From positions 21,309 to 85,308 of the forward strand of contig JBMYSZ010000016.1 in assembly GCA_049603835.1 (NCBI GenBank): 64,000 nt of DNA, read 5' to 3'. The notes under the pieces were generated by a model. That model did no database searches. It had not been told where the DNA came from and was given only the letters and a program-made list of their open reading frames with translations. Position 1 is the stretch's first letter, and each line of letters starts with the position of its first letter. The position numbers and the translations under genes are program-made. Below are positions 15,503 to 24,995 of this stretch, in pieces. The DNA comes from Mangrovicoccus sp049603835. GTDB lineage: Bacteria > Pseudomonadota > Alphaproteobacteria > Rhodobacterales > Rhodobacteraceae.

Positions 15503-17791
15503 TTAGCCGTATTGCGCCACCGGTGTGCCGGCAATGGCTGCGACATTCAGCAGGCCGCGAGAGGTAATCGCCGGGGTCACAATATGCGCGCGATTGCCCA
15601 TCCCCATGAGAATCGGGCCAACCTCTAGCGCTTTGGACCGGGCTTTTAGGATGTTTTTCACCGCCGCCGCCGCATCGGAGGAGGCGAAGACCAAGGCATT
15701 GGCCGGGCCGCTCATCCGGCTGGAGCCTTCGCGCAGCACGCGGGCTTGGACCTCTGGGTCAAGCGCTGCATCCACATGCATTTCGCCTTCATAGATGAAA
15801 TCGCGGCGACGACTATCTAGGATTTTCAGCGCGTCGCGCATCCGTTCGCCGGAAGTGGAGCTAAGATTGCCGAATTGGCTATCGGAGCAGAGGGCGATTT
15901 TCGGCTCTAGGCCAAAGCGGCGAATATGGCGAGCGCAAGAAATCACCGTATCCGCGATTTGCTGCGGTGTCGGATCCGGGTTCACATGGCCATCAGAGAT
16001 AAAGAGCGGCCCTTCTTCCGAGATCATCAGCGACAAAGCCCCTACCGGATGCAGACTATCCGTGCCCAAAATCTGGTTCACATAGTTCAGATGCCACAGA
16101 TATTGCCCGAATGTACCGCAGATCAGGCTGTCTGCCTCGCCGCGCCGGACCATGATCGCGCCGATCGCGGTGGTATTGGTGCGCATGATTGCACGTGCCA
16201 GATTTTCCGTGACGCCGCGCCGTTCCATGATCGCCAGATATTCGGTCCAGTAATCCCGATAGCGGCTGTCGCTTTCGGGATTCACTATGGGAATATCTGC
16301 GTCGAGTTTGAAATTAAGGCCCAGCCGCTCCACCCGTGCGGCGATCACATCCGGGCGACCGATCAGAACCGGGCGTTCTGTGGTTTCCTCCAGCACGGCC
16401 TGGGCGGCGCGCAGCACCCGTTCGCTTTCCCCTTCGGCGAAAACAATTCGGCGGCTCGCGGCGCGGGCGGCTTCAAAGACTGGGCGCATGATCAGAGCCG
16501 AGCGGAACACGGATTGGTCCAGCTTTTGGCGATAGGCGTCGAGGCTGAGAAGCGGGCGCTTGGCCACGCCGGTATCCATCGCCGCTTTCGCCACCGCACT
16601 GGCGACAACACTGATCAAACGCGGATCGAAAGGTTTCGGGATCAGATAATCCGGCCCAAAAGTCAGCTGCTCGCCCTGATAGGCTGCGGCGGCTTCGGCA
16701 CTGGTGGTTTGGCGCGCAAGTTTCGCAATCCCGTCGATACAGGCAAGCTGCATCTCGTCATTGATCTCAGTCGCGCCCACATCCAAAGCGCCGCGGAAGA
16801 TAAAGGGGAAACACAGGACATTATTCACCTGATTGGCGAAATCCGACCGGCCCGTGGCCAAGATCGCATCCGGCGCCACTTTGCGCGCCTCATCCGGCAT
16901 GATTTCTGGCGTTGGGTTAGCCAGCGCAAAAATAATCGGACGTGAGGCCATTTTCGCGACCATTTCTGGTTTGAGCACGCCGGGCCCCGACAGACCCAAG
17001 AACAGATCCGCGCCTTCGATCACGTCATCCAAGCTGCGAAGATCGCTGTCCTGGGCGTATTCGTCTTTTTGCGGCGTCATATCTTCGTTGCGGCCTTTAT
17101 AGACCAGGCCCTTGATATCGCAGAGCCAAACATTTTCCCGCTTCACCCCAAGCTTGAGCAGCATATTCAAGCAGGCAATCCCCGCCGCGCCGCCGCCCGT
17201 GGACACAACCTTGATCTGGTCAAAGCTTTTGCCCGCCAGATGCAGCGCATTCGTGGCCGCTGCGCCGACAACAATTGCCGTGCCGTGCTGGTCGTCATGG
17301 AAAACTGGGATGCCCATTTTTTCGCGACATTTCTGCTCGACGATAAAGCAGTCCGGGGCTTTGATATCTTCGAGATTGATCGCGCCGAAAGTAGGCTCTA
17401 ACGCGCAAACGATATCGGCCAGCTTCTCGGGGTCGGACTCGTTGACCTCGATATCGAAGCAATCAATATTGGCAAATTTCTTAAAAAGGACGGCTTTGCC
17501 TTCCATCACCGGCTTTGAGGCCAGCCCGCCAATATTGCCCAGACCCAATACCGCAGTGCCATTGGACACCACCGCGACCAGATTGCCCCGGGCGGTATAG
17601 CGGCTTGCGGTGGACGGGTCGGCTTTGATTTCCAGACAAGCTTCGGCCACGCCCGGACTATAGGCCCGAGACAAATCCCGCCCATTGGCCAAAGGCTTGG
17701 TCGCGCGGATTTCCAGTTTCCCCGGTTTGGGAAATTCGTGGTAATCAAGCGAGGCCTCGCGAAAGCCCTCTTTCTTGGTTGTGTCGGTCAT
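15503..17791 (-). CDS. maeB: NADP-dependent malic enzyme with C-terminal phosphotransacetylase-like domain
   Basis: 762 residues from the ATG at 17791, which follows GGGGGGA. Residues about 1-430 are the malic enzyme: the substrate region YSPGVAEACLEI, VFHDDQHGTAIVVGAA and the dinucleotide fold STGGGAAGIACLNMLL. Residues about 440-760 resemble phosphate acetyltransferase (FAEGESERVLRAAQ and LICGTFGQYLWHL), a fusion common in Gram-negative bacteria and generally regulatory rather than catalytic. It converts malate to pyruvate plus CO2, giving NADPH. It could drain C4 acids derived from propionate; the prpE neighbour makes this attractive but it is inference. Confidence 0.93.
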   Translation of the reverse strand: MTDTTKKEGFREASLDYHEFPKPGKLEIRATKPLANGRDLSRAYSPGVAEACLEIKADPSTASRYTARGNLVAVVSNGTAVLGLGNIGGLASKPVMEGKAVLFKKFANIDCFDIEVNESDPEKLADIVCALEPTFGAINLEDIKAPDCFIVEQKCREKMGIPVFHDDQHGTAIVVGAAATNALHLAGKSFDQIKVVSTGGGAAGIACLNMLLKLGVKRENVWLCDIKGLVYKGRNEDMTPQKDEYAQDSDLRSLDDVIEGADLFLGLSGPGVLKPEMVAKMASRPIIFALANPTPEIMPDEARKVAPDAILATGRSDFANQVNNVLCFPFIFRGALDVGATEINDEMQLACIDGIAKLARQTTSAEAAAAYQGEQLTFGPDYLIPKPFDPRLISVVASAVAKAAMDTGVAKRPLLSLDAYRQKLDQSVFRSALIMRPVFEAARAASRRIVFAEGESERVLRAAQAVLEETTERPVLIGRPDVIAARVERLGLNFKLDADIPIVNPESDSRYRDYWTEYLAIMERRGVTENLARAIMRTNTTAIGAIMVRRGEADSLICGTFGQYLWHLNYVNQILGTDSLHPVGALSLMISEEGPLFISDGHVNPDPTPQQIADTVISCARHIRRFGLEPKIALCSDSQFGNLSSTSGERMRDALKILDSRRRDFIYEGEMHVDAALDPEVQARVLREGSSRMSGPANALVFASSDAAAAVKNILKARSKALEVGPILMGMGNRAHIVTPAITSRGLLNVAAIAGTPVAQYG

Positions 17792-17948
17792 AGTAATGTC
17801 CCCCCAGCTCGTGCCATTTAGGTCTCGATAGCTGACCTTTGCCACGCCTTAAAGTTAGCTTGCCAAACTGCTTAGGAATAGCCGCTTTTCGCGGGTTGCA
17901 TTGCTCCGTTTGCGAGCGCACATCAATAGCATAAAGTCGGGAGAACCC

Positions 17949-18335
17949 ATGACCTTACGAGAAAAAGCCTTGGCCGTGCGGGAAAATGCCCATGTGCCAT
18001 ATTCACGATTTAAGGTGGGCGCAGCGCTGCGGACTGTGGCTGGCAAGGTACATATTGGCTGCAATGTGGAAAATGCCGCCTATCCGGAAGGCACCTGTGC
18101 CGAAGCGGGTGCCATCGCGGCTATGGTTGCAGCGGGGGAAACCCAGCTGGCGGAAATTTACGTTGTCGCTGATTGCCCGCGCCCAGTGCCGCCCTGTGGT
18201 GGCTGTCGGCAAAAGCTGGCGGAATTTGGCGCGCCGGATACGCCGGTGGTGCTGGCGACAGTGGATGGCCAAGAGGAAACCACCACAATTGGCGCGCTTT
18301 TGCCCGGGGCTTTTGGTGCGTCGGATATGGATTAG
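17949..18335 (+). CDS. cdd: Cytidine deaminase
   Basis: 128 residues from the ATG at 17949, the size of the homotetrameric short type. The zinc site is complete: CNVENAAYPEGTCAEAGAI gives the first Cys ligand and the catalytic Glu, and PVPPCGGCRQKL gives the other two Cys. It converts cytidine and deoxycytidine to uridine and deoxyuridine. It is the first gene of a four-gene nucleoside salvage cluster; deoA begins six bases after its stop. Confidence 0.95.
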   Translation: MTLREKALAVRENAHVPYSRFKVGAALRTVAGKVHIGCNVENAAYPEGTCAEAGAIAAMVAAGETQLAEIYVVADCPRPVPPCGGCRQKLAEFGAPDTPVVLATVDGQEETTTIGALLPGAFGASDMD

Positions 18336-18341
18336 ACCGCA

Positions 18342-19661
18342 ATGGATGCCCGCCCCACCCTCACGCGTTTGCGCAACAAGGACCGCCTGACTGAGGTGGA
18401 GCTGCGCGCTTTTTGCGATGGTTTGGCCGATGGCGAGGTCAGCGATGCCCAAGCCGCGGCTTTTGCCATGGGGGTCTGCATCAACGGGTTGAGCGATGCG
18501 GAAACTGTGGCGCTGACCCGTGCCATGCGCGATAGCGGGCGGCGGCTCCGCTGGGATCTGAACGGCCCGATCTTGGACAAACATTCCACCGGCGGTATTG
18601 GCGATTGCTCGTCTCTCGTTCTGGCGCCAGTTTTGGCAGCGCTTGATTGTTATGTGCCGATGCTGTCGGGCCGAGGTTTGGGCCATACGGGCGGAACTTT
18701 GGACAAGCTAGAATCCTTGCCAGGGCTGTCGACGGATGTGGATTTGCCCAAGCTTCGCCAGATCGTCGCGCGGGTGGGCTGCGCGATTGTTGGGGCCAGC
18801 GCGGAAATCGCCCCGGCGGATCGGCGGCTTTATGCGATCCGCGATCATACGGGCTCGGTAGAAAGCCAGTCATTAATCGTGGCCTCGATCCTGTCGAAAA
18901 AGCTCGCCGCAGGCACGGATGCGCTGATCTTGGATGTCAAAGGCGGGTCTGGCGCCTTTTTGCAAAGCCGGGCCGAGGCGGAGGGTCTGGCAAAGGCGCT
19001 TGTGAACACCGCCCATGAGGCCGGGGCAAAGGTGCGGGCCGTGATCACCGATATGAACCAGCCGGCGGCGCCCGCTTTGGGCAATGCTTTGGAAATTCGC
19101 GAGGTGATGGAGGTCTTGACCGATCCGCGCCCTGAACAGCGTTTGTGCCAATTGGTTTTGGCCTTAGCCGGCGAGCTTTTGGCCCTGGCCGGTATGTATC
19201 AAACAGCGGCAGAGGGCGCGCGCGCGGCGCTGAAAGTGCTGACCAAAGGCGATGCCGCAGAGCGGTTTTGCGATATGGTCGTGGAAATGGGCGGCCCGAA
19301 CACAACGCCCGAGCGCCTAACAGCGCAATTGCCCGTAGCGGATGTGGTGCGACCGGCTCCGGCCTTTGAGGCGGGCAAAGTCGTTGCGATTGATGGCCAG
19401 GCTTTGGGCCATATGGTGGTGCGTTTGGGCGGTGGGCGGCGCAAAGCTGACGATAAGATCGACCCCTCTGTTGGCTTGGCGGATATGGTGCAATTGGGCC
19501 AGGATGTGCGCCAGGGCGAAGCTTTGGCCAAAATCCACGCCGCAGACCCCGCCGCCGCCGAAGAGGCGGTGCGCGTTGTTCAAGCCGCGATTCAAATCGG
19601 CGCCTCTACCACTGTGCCGCCCTTGGTGCATGGCCGTGTGGATCCAGAAGGGACCGAGTAA
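18342..19661 (+). CDS. deoA: Thymidine phosphorylase
   Basis: 439 residues. The phosphate and substrate motifs of the family are present: DKHSTGGIGDCSSLVLAP near residue 80 and SGRGLGHTGGTLDKLES near 110. A VKGGSGAFL segment stands where most members have VKVGSGAFM. It splits thymidine or deoxyuridine with phosphate into base plus deoxyribose-1-phosphate. It is closely linked to cdd (gap six bases). Its product is the substrate of DeoB, encoded next after a 147-base gap. Confidence 0.95.
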   Translation: MDARPTLTRLRNKDRLTEVELRAFCDGLADGEVSDAQAAAFAMGVCINGLSDAETVALTRAMRDSGRRLRWDLNGPILDKHSTGGIGDCSSLVLAPVLAALDCYVPMLSGRGLGHTGGTLDKLESLPGLSTDVDLPKLRQIVARVGCAIVGASAEIAPADRRLYAIRDHTGSVESQSLIVASILSKKLAAGTDALILDVKGGSGAFLQSRAEAEGLAKALVNTAHEAGAKVRAVITDMNQPAAPALGNALEIREVMEVLTDPRPEQRLCQLVLALAGELLALAGMYQTAAEGARAALKVLTKGDAAERFCDMVVEMGGPNTTPERLTAQLPVADVVRPAPAFEAGKVVAIDGQALGHMVVRLGGGRRKADDKIDPSVGLADMVQLGQDVRQGEALAKIHAADPAAAEEAVRVVQAAIQIGASTTVPPLVHGRVDPEGTE

Positions 19662-19808
19662 CACGATACGTGACGCCATGACTGAAAGGGGGGCTGACCT
19701 TCGCTTGTTTTGCACTTTGCCCTATGGCGCGACGCATTCCGCTTCACCCCGCTCGGGATAAGCCTTAGATAGACCTATCTGATTTCTGTTCCCAGAAAGG
19801 GGCCAAAT

Positions 19809-21011
19809 ATGGCACGCGGCTTTCTGATTGTGCTTGATTCCGTTGGGATCGGCGGCGCGCCGGATGCGGCGGAATTTGGCGATGCGGGCGCGGATACGCT
19901 GGGCCATATTGCTCAGGCTTGCGCAAGCGGTCAGCTCGGCCGTGGCCCGCTGGATCTGCGCTTTCTGCCCCGGCTGGGTTTGGGCGCGGTAATGGAAGCC
20001 GCCACTGGCCAGGCCGCGCCTTCCCATTGGCCTGCCCCGGATCCCAGCTGCGCTTTTTGGGCGGCGGCGCGTGAATATTCTCCGGGCAAAGACACGCCTT
20101 CGGGCCATTGGGAATTGGCCGGTGTGCCCGTGCCTTGGGATTGGCAGTATTACCCGGATGAAACCCCGGCCTTCCCGGCAGAACTGATGGCGCGCGTGGC
20201 GCAGCTTGCGGGAACGGAGGGGAGCCTTGCCAATTGCTTGGGCTCTGGCACTGATCTGATCAACCGCTTCGGGGCCGAGCATCTGCGCAGCGGCTGGCCG
20301 ATTTGCTATAGCTCCGCCGATAGTGTGTTCCAGATCGCGGCCCATGAGCAAAGCTTTGGGCTCGACCGATTATTGCAGCTTTGCGAGGCCCTCGCGCCCG
20401 AGCTGCATGCGCAAAAAGTCGGGCGGGTGATCGCGCGGCCCTTTATCGGCAGCCCCGGCAATTTCACCCGGACCACGAACCGCCGCGATTACGCGATTGC
20501 GCCGCCTCAGCCCACTTTATGCGATTGGGTCCAGGCAGAAGGGCGAGCAGTGCATGGAATTGGCAAAATCCGCGATATTTTTTCGGGACAGGGTATAGAT
20601 AGTGTCGCCAAAGGCAGCGATGCAGAGCTGATGCAGCACCTAACCACAGCCATAGCCGAGCAGCCCGAGGGCAGTCTAACTTTCGCCAATTTTGTGGAAT
20701 TCGACAGTCTTTACGGCCATCGCCGCGATATTGCCGGCTATGCGGCGGCTTTGGAATGGGTCGATCGGGCTTTGGAACAGGCCGCCTCTGCCCTTGCCCC
20801 GGATGATCTGATGATCCTATGCGCCGATCACGGCAATGATCCGAGCTGGCCCGGCACGGATCATACGCGGGAAATGGTTCCTGTGCTTGGCTATAATCCG
20901 CAGCTCGCCCAGGGCGGGGCGCGGGGGATCTGCGATTTTGTTGATGTGGCGGCCAGCATGGCGTCGCATCTAGGGCTGAGCATGTCCGGCCCAGGAAGGA
21001 GCCTTTTGTGA
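19809..21011 (+). CDS. deoB: Phosphopentomutase
   Basis: 400 residues, full length. The metal-binding and alkaline-phosphatase-superfamily motifs are seen: IVLDSVGIGGAPDA at the N-terminus, TPSGHWELAGVP near residue 97, and CADHGNDPSWPGTDHTREMVPVL near the C-terminus. It interconverts (deoxy)ribose-1-phosphate and -5-phosphate, linking deoA to the pentose phosphate pathway. An AGAAAGGGG site precedes the ATG. The last four bases overlap the GTG of add. Confidence 0.95.
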   Translation: MARGFLIVLDSVGIGGAPDAAEFGDAGADTLGHIAQACASGQLGRGPLDLRFLPRLGLGAVMEAATGQAAPSHWPAPDPSCAFWAAAREYSPGKDTPSGHWELAGVPVPWDWQYYPDETPAFPAELMARVAQLAGTEGSLANCLGSGTDLINRFGAEHLRSGWPICYSSADSVFQIAAHEQSFGLDRLLQLCEALAPELHAQKVGRVIARPFIGSPGNFTRTTNRRDYAIAPPQPTLCDWVQAEGRAVHGIGKIRDIFSGQGIDSVAKGSDAELMQHLTTAIAEQPEGSLTFANFVEFDSLYGHRRDIAGYAAALEWVDRALEQAASALAPDDLMILCADHGNDPSWPGTDHTREMVPVLGYNPQLAQGGARGICDFVDVAASMASHLGLSMSGPGRSLL

Positions 21012-21991
21012 AATCTCTGCCGAAAACCGAGCTGCATCTTCATCTCGAAGGCGCCGCGCCGCCACGCTTTATCCAAGGCCTAGCGGCAGAGAAATCCATC
21101 GATCTAACAGGTGTCTTCGATGAGCAAGGCAAATACCGCTTCAGCAATTTCGCCGAATTCCTGAAAGTCTATGAGGCGGCCACATCGGTGCTGCAAACTC
21201 CGCAAGATTATGCGCGCCTGACCCAAGCGGTGCTGGAAATCCAAGCAGCCCATAATATCGTCTATACAGAAACCTTTCTGTCGCCGGAATTCTGTGGCGG
21301 CAATGATCTGGGCGCTTGGCGGGAATTTCTGCAAGCGATCCAAGAAGCGGCAGAGCAGGCCTATCGCCAAGATGGGGTGATTTTGCGTGGAATCGTCACT
21401 GCTATTCGCCATTTGGGGCCGGATCGGGCCAAGGGCGCTGCGCTTTGTGCCGCTGAGACTGTCGGCGATTGGCTGGTGGGCTTTGGCATTGCAGGTGCCG
21501 AAACCGTAGGCGAGCCAAAGGATTTCGCCTATAGTTTCGACATGGCCCGCGAGGCAGAGCTAGGCCTGACCGCCCATGCGGGGGAATGGCGGGGGCCGAC
21601 GGATATTAAGGCGACGTTGCAGGATTTGCGGGTGGCGCGATTGGGCCATGGGGTGCGCGCGATCGAGGATCTGAGCTTGGTCGATCACCTGGCAGAGCAG
21701 CGGATATTGTTGGAAATCTGCCCTGGGTCGAATATCGCGCTGGGGGTTTATCCCCGTTGGGAGGCGCACCCGATCGAGCGTTTGCGCGAACGTGGCGTGC
21801 GGCTGTCCATATCCACCGATGATCCGCCGTTTTTCCATACGGATCTGAGCACGGAATATGACTGCTTAGCCGACATATTTGGCTGGACCGAGGCGGATTT
21901 CGCCCAGATCAATCGCGACGCCATGGACGCGGCCTTTTGCAACCAGGCCACACTGGATGAGGTTTTGAAGCACTTCCCCAAGGATAGCTAA
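21008..21991 (+). CDS. add: Adenosine deaminase
   Basis: 327 residues. Zinc and catalytic motifs are complete: KTELHLHLEGA (H10, H12), HAGEWRGPTDI (about residue 192, His ligand and catalytic Glu), RLGHGVRAI and ISTDDPPFF. It deaminates adenosine and deoxyadenosine to inosine forms. The GTG start overlaps the deoB stop, so translation is coupled. An adenine deaminase role cannot be fully excluded because the families are close, but the nucleoside cluster favours adenosine. Confidence 0.9.
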   Translation: MKSLPKTELHLHLEGAAPPRFIQGLAAEKSIDLTGVFDEQGKYRFSNFAEFLKVYEAATSVLQTPQDYARLTQAVLEIQAAHNIVYTETFLSPEFCGGNDLGAWREFLQAIQEAAEQAYRQDGVILRGIVTAIRHLGPDRAKGAALCAAETVGDWLVGFGIAGAETVGEPKDFAYSFDMAREAELGLTAHAGEWRGPTDIKATLQDLRVARLGHGVRAIEDLSLVDHLAEQRILLEICPGSNIALGVYPRWEAHPIERLRERGVRLSISTDDPPFFHTDLSTEYDCLADIFGWTEADFAQINRDAMDAAFCNQATLDEVLKHFPKDS

Positions 21992-22063
21992 GTGCATTAC
22001 CCTATCATTAACCTTAAACATGGTTCCCTCAGCACCGACCCATCCCAGCCTTAGGAGGCCACT

Positions 22064-22672
22064 TTGCGCTTTGCTTTCGCGCTGATCGCCAGTTTAGTTT
22101 GGAATTCGGCCTCTTGGGCTGCGCCGTCGGAAATGCCGCCCGAAGGGTTTGACGCGCCGCGCTATGTGGATAGTCAGGGTTGCGTTTTCTTGCGGGTGGA
22201 TATTGACGGGGATGTGGGCTGGGCCCAGCGATTGACCGAAGATCAGGCTCCGCTTTGTGGCCAAGAGCCGAGCTTTCCGGCGCAAATCGCCGCCAGTCCT
22301 GATCCGACGCCAGAAACTGCGGAAGAAACGGAAACTGCTGTGGCAGAGCCGAAAGCAGAGCCGAAAGCAGAGCCTGTGACAGCTAAACCAAGGGTGATTT
22401 CGGCGCAAAGCGCGAAATGGCGCCGCGCGAGTTTTCCGATGCCGGGGGCCTATATCCAGATCGGCATTTATGCGGAGCCGGAAAATGAGGTAAAGAATTC
22501 AAAGCTTTTGGCGGCTCAGGGCTATCAGATTTGGCGCCAAGAGGTGAAGCTTCGCCAGGGGCCGGCCAATGCGCTTTATGCGGGACCGTTTGAGCAAGCA
22601 CTGGCCGAAGATGCTTTGGCAAGTGTCAAAGCTCTGGGCTTTGCCGATGCCTTTTTGCGGATGCAAAACTAG
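22064..22672 (+). CDS. Exported SPOR-domain protein
   Basis: 202 residues from a TTG start, preceded by an excellent AGGAGG. The signal peptide is MRFAFALIASLVWNSASWAA. A Cys-containing segment follows (YVDSQGCVFLRVDIDGDVGW), then a low-complexity acidic linker (about residues 88-105) with the unit AEPK repeated. The C-terminal SPOR domain (about 125-200: AYIQIGIYAEPENEV ... LYAGPFEQALAEDALASV) binds denuded peptidoglycan at the septum. It is probably a cell-envelope or division protein, expressed alone, 72 bases after add. Confidence 0.8.
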   Translation: MRFAFALIASLVWNSASWAAPSEMPPEGFDAPRYVDSQGCVFLRVDIDGDVGWAQRLTEDQAPLCGQEPSFPAQIAASPDPTPETAEETETAVAEPKAEPKAEPVTAKPRVISAQSAKWRRASFPMPGAYIQIGIYAEPENEVKNSKLLAAQGYQIWRQEVKLRQGPANALYAGPFEQALAEDALASVKALGFADAFLRMQN

Positions 22673-22678
22673 CCGCCC

Positions 22679-23698
22679 CTAGCTTTCGCAAATTCCCTGC
22701 AATGTCAGCCAGCCGCGATCTGTCATTAATTGGCGCGGCGTTCCTTCGGGGAAGGGGTCTTGGGCGATCAGCGGGGCGTAAAGCGGATGCGAGCCCCCCA
22801 AATCCATCGCGAAATCACGAGTGGACAGCCCGGCAGCTTTGAATTTCAAGATCAGCGGATCGATTTCGACCTCGCCGCGATTGCCTTCGACGGCTAGGAT
22901 TTTTGCGAACCGAGCCAAAGCGGCATCGCCAATTTGGCCCGTACTCAGCAGGCCGATATTTGCACGCGGCCCGACAGCTTGGGTCAATTCCAACAATGGC
23001 GCGCGATGTTCTGACAGGCTCGTAGCCCAAAGAATATGCCCCGCCACCACCTGAGCATCGGGATGTGCGGTCAAAAGCTCGGCTGGCAAAGCCAAAATCC
23101 GCCCCGGCAGCGCAATCACCTCGGCGCGACCGCTGGGCAAAACGCGGATATCCCAGTTCTCATCGCCCAAAAGCCGGGCGGAGAGCTGTCCCAAAGCCTG
23201 AATGCCAGCGCGATCGCGGCAACTGCGGCCCATATAGGGCTCTAGCGCCGTTAGGATTTCGCGACCAATGGTCTGTCGGGTGGAAATCGGCAATACTTCG
23301 GCAGTATGATCCGCGACAATCCCCGGCATCCAGCGAATGGCCGACAACAAAACTAGCGTCAAAACAACGATCACAGAGATCATTCGCAGCCGCCCAGAAT
23401 GCGGCTCTGCCCGCGCCATAGCCCGGCGCACGGTTTCCAAAGCCTCGATCATATCGGGATCGTCCAGCTCTAACCGTTCGGTATCGTCGGGGGATGGCGC
23501 ATAAATTGCAGGCGTTTTGCCGGGATTGAGCCGCACCAAGGCCGCCAAAGCCCAATGGCTAAGCGCCATATCCGTCTGGTCCTTGATCACAAGGGTCGCT
23601 TCGCCGAAACTGACATAAACATCGCGCCGCTGGCTTGTGGGGCTTTCATGCCAAATGCCCGGGCTTTCCAGCCGCTGATACTGGGAAAGAGCCGTCAT
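22679..23698 (-). CDS. Membrane protein with degenerate M48 peptidase-like domain
   Basis: 339 residues. The N-terminal 100 residues are soluble, one transmembrane helix follows (about 106-124, ISVIVVLTLVLLSAIRW), and the rest is outside. The segment VIALPGRILALPAELL ... VVAGHILWATSLSEHRAPL follows the spacing of M48 metallopeptidases (ALPGG...LL...AHEIAHV..RH), but the HExxH position reads GHILW, so all zinc ligands are lost. Two Cys, at CRDRAGIQ and ICES, may pair. The function is unknown; it could be a pseudo-protease scaffold. The gene is convergent with the SPOR gene, only six bases apart. Confidence 0.65.
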   Translation of the reverse strand: MTALSQYQRLESPGIWHESPTSQRRDVYVSFGEATLVIKDQTDMALSHWALAALVRLNPGKTPAIYAPSPDDTERLELDDPDMIEALETVRRAMARAEPHSGRLRMISVIVVLTLVLLSAIRWMPGIVADHTAEVLPISTRQTIGREILTALEPYMGRSCRDRAGIQALGQLSARLLGDENWDIRVLPSGRAEVIALPGRILALPAELLTAHPDAQVVAGHILWATSLSEHRAPLLELTQAVGPRANIGLLSTGQIGDAALARFAKILAVEGNRGEVEIDPLILKFKAAGLSTRDFAMDLGGSHPLYAPLIAQDPFPEGTPRQLMTDRGWLTLQGICES

Positions 23699-23803
23699 GG
23701 GGCCGATATGCTGCTCATATGTTACCTTTAGAGCTTACCTAGCCCACATCCGGGCCGGGAACAATTGCTGCGGGCCATTCCTGCGCCAGCCAGGCCGATT
23801 ATT

Positions 23804-24451
23804 ATGATTTTATCGCGGCGGCGGGGGTTTTTATTCATCCATATTCCCAAAACCGGCGGAACCGCGCTGGCTTTGGCGCTGGAAAATCATGCTTGTGCCG
23901 ATGATATTTTGGTGGGCGACACACCGAAAGCCCGGCGGCGGCGCAAACGTCAGCAGGACTTGCCGACGTCCGGGCGGCTATGGAAGCATTCAAACCTGGC
24001 GGATTTGCACGGGCTGGTCCTGCCCGGTGATTTGGCCGAATTGTTCATCTTTACCCTAGTGCGTAATCCATGGGACCGGGCCGTCAGCTATTATCATTGG
24101 ATCAAGGGGCAAAACTTCGATCATATTGCGGTTAGCCTGGCGCGGGTTCTAAGTTTTGAGGAATTTATCCAGCATCCCCATAGCCAGGCCAGTTTCCGCG
24201 CGGCAAGCTATGCCAGTTACATCACCGATCATTCTGGGCGCGAACAATGTGATTTGTTCATTCGGCTAGAACATCTGGCCGAAGATATCCGCCCGTTAGA
24301 GGCGCATTTGGGATTTCGCTTAGCGGATCCGGGGCAGGTGAATGCCTCGGACCGAGACCCGGATTACCGCAAATATTACGGCCCAAAGACCCAAGCCCTC
24401 ATAGGCGATATCTGCGCCGAGGATATCGCCCGGTTTGGCTATGACTTCTAG
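23804..24451 (+). CDS. Sulfotransferase family protein
   Basis: 215 residues from the ATG at 23804; a TTG at 23765 is possible. The 5'-phosphosulfate loop is FIHIPKTGGTALALAL (residues 11-26), and the 3'-phosphate motif is LVRNPWDRAVSYYHW (about 83-97). These are the two PAPS-binding motifs of the Sulfotransfer_2 group. The acceptor is probably a glycan or surface molecule, but nothing in the sequence shows which. It is flanked by genes on the opposite strand. Confidence 0.8.
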   Translation: MILSRRRGFLFIHIPKTGGTALALALENHACADDILVGDTPKARRRRKRQQDLPTSGRLWKHSNLADLHGLVLPGDLAELFIFTLVRNPWDRAVSYYHWIKGQNFDHIAVSLARVLSFEEFIQHPHSQASFRAASYASYITDHSGREQCDLFIRLEHLAEDIRPLEAHLGFRLADPGQVNASDRDPDYRKYYGPKTQALIGDICAEDIARFGYDF

Positions 24452-24475
24452 AGCCCGCCGCCCGCTTGGGAACCC

Positions 24476-24811
24476 TTATTTCAGAACATCCGCGATCACG
24501 CCGACAGCTGCAACAACCGCCATGGTATCGCGCATAACGCGGTAAATCTGATCATCCTTGATGTAATAGCCTTGCCCGCGCGGCGGCTCTGGCAGTCGAT
24601 AGCGGCGGTAATCCTCTATATATCGCCCGCCAGACATCTTTTCATACTGTCCCGGCGGCATATTTCCTGGCTTTTTCGCCAACCCCGGAGGCGTGCCGTT
24701 ACCCTGCGAATGTCCCGGAGGTGCATTTTTACCGCCCTTCTGCGGCGGGTTGGCAAGAACTGGCTGAGCCAAACAAATAGCGAGGGCACCGGCGATCAGG
24801 GGTTTCATCAT
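24476..24811 (-). CDS. Small exported RcnB/CigR-like protein
   Basis: 111 residues from the first of two adjacent ATGs at 24811. A signal peptide (MMKPLIAGALAICLAQPVLA) is followed by a Gly/Pro/Lys-rich stretch (KNAPPGHSQGNGTPPGLAKKPG) and a C-terminal core with YYIKDDQIYRVMRDTMAVV. The PPGLAKK...PPGQ repeats and the short beta-rich tail resemble RcnB and CigR family periplasmic proteins. The role is unknown; RcnB itself affects metal homeostasis. Its promoter is in the 180 bases between it and lepA. Confidence 0.6.
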   Translation of the reverse strand: MMKPLIAGALAICLAQPVLANPPQKGGKNAPPGHSQGNGTPPGLAKKPGNMPPGQYEKMSGGRYIEDYRRYRLPEPPRGQGYYIKDDQIYRVMRDTMAVVAAVGVIADVLK

Positions 24812-24995
24812 GGTAAATAGTCTTTCCTGTCTTAAGCTAACCCCACTTGGCTGGAGAGCCAAAAGAGGCAGATCAAGCGGCCCAGAATACCATCAAAGGC
24901 CGCGTCGCTAAAACCACAACGCGGAACCGAAGCTTTGGTGCCGAGATTTCACCATACGATGCGTCAGGCGCAGGAAGATACCTCGCGCCAATCAA

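Noticed and set aside
15926..16945. 339-codon frame antisense to the malic enzyme gene
   Set aside because: Shadow of a well-defined gene; no ribosome site and atypical residue composition.
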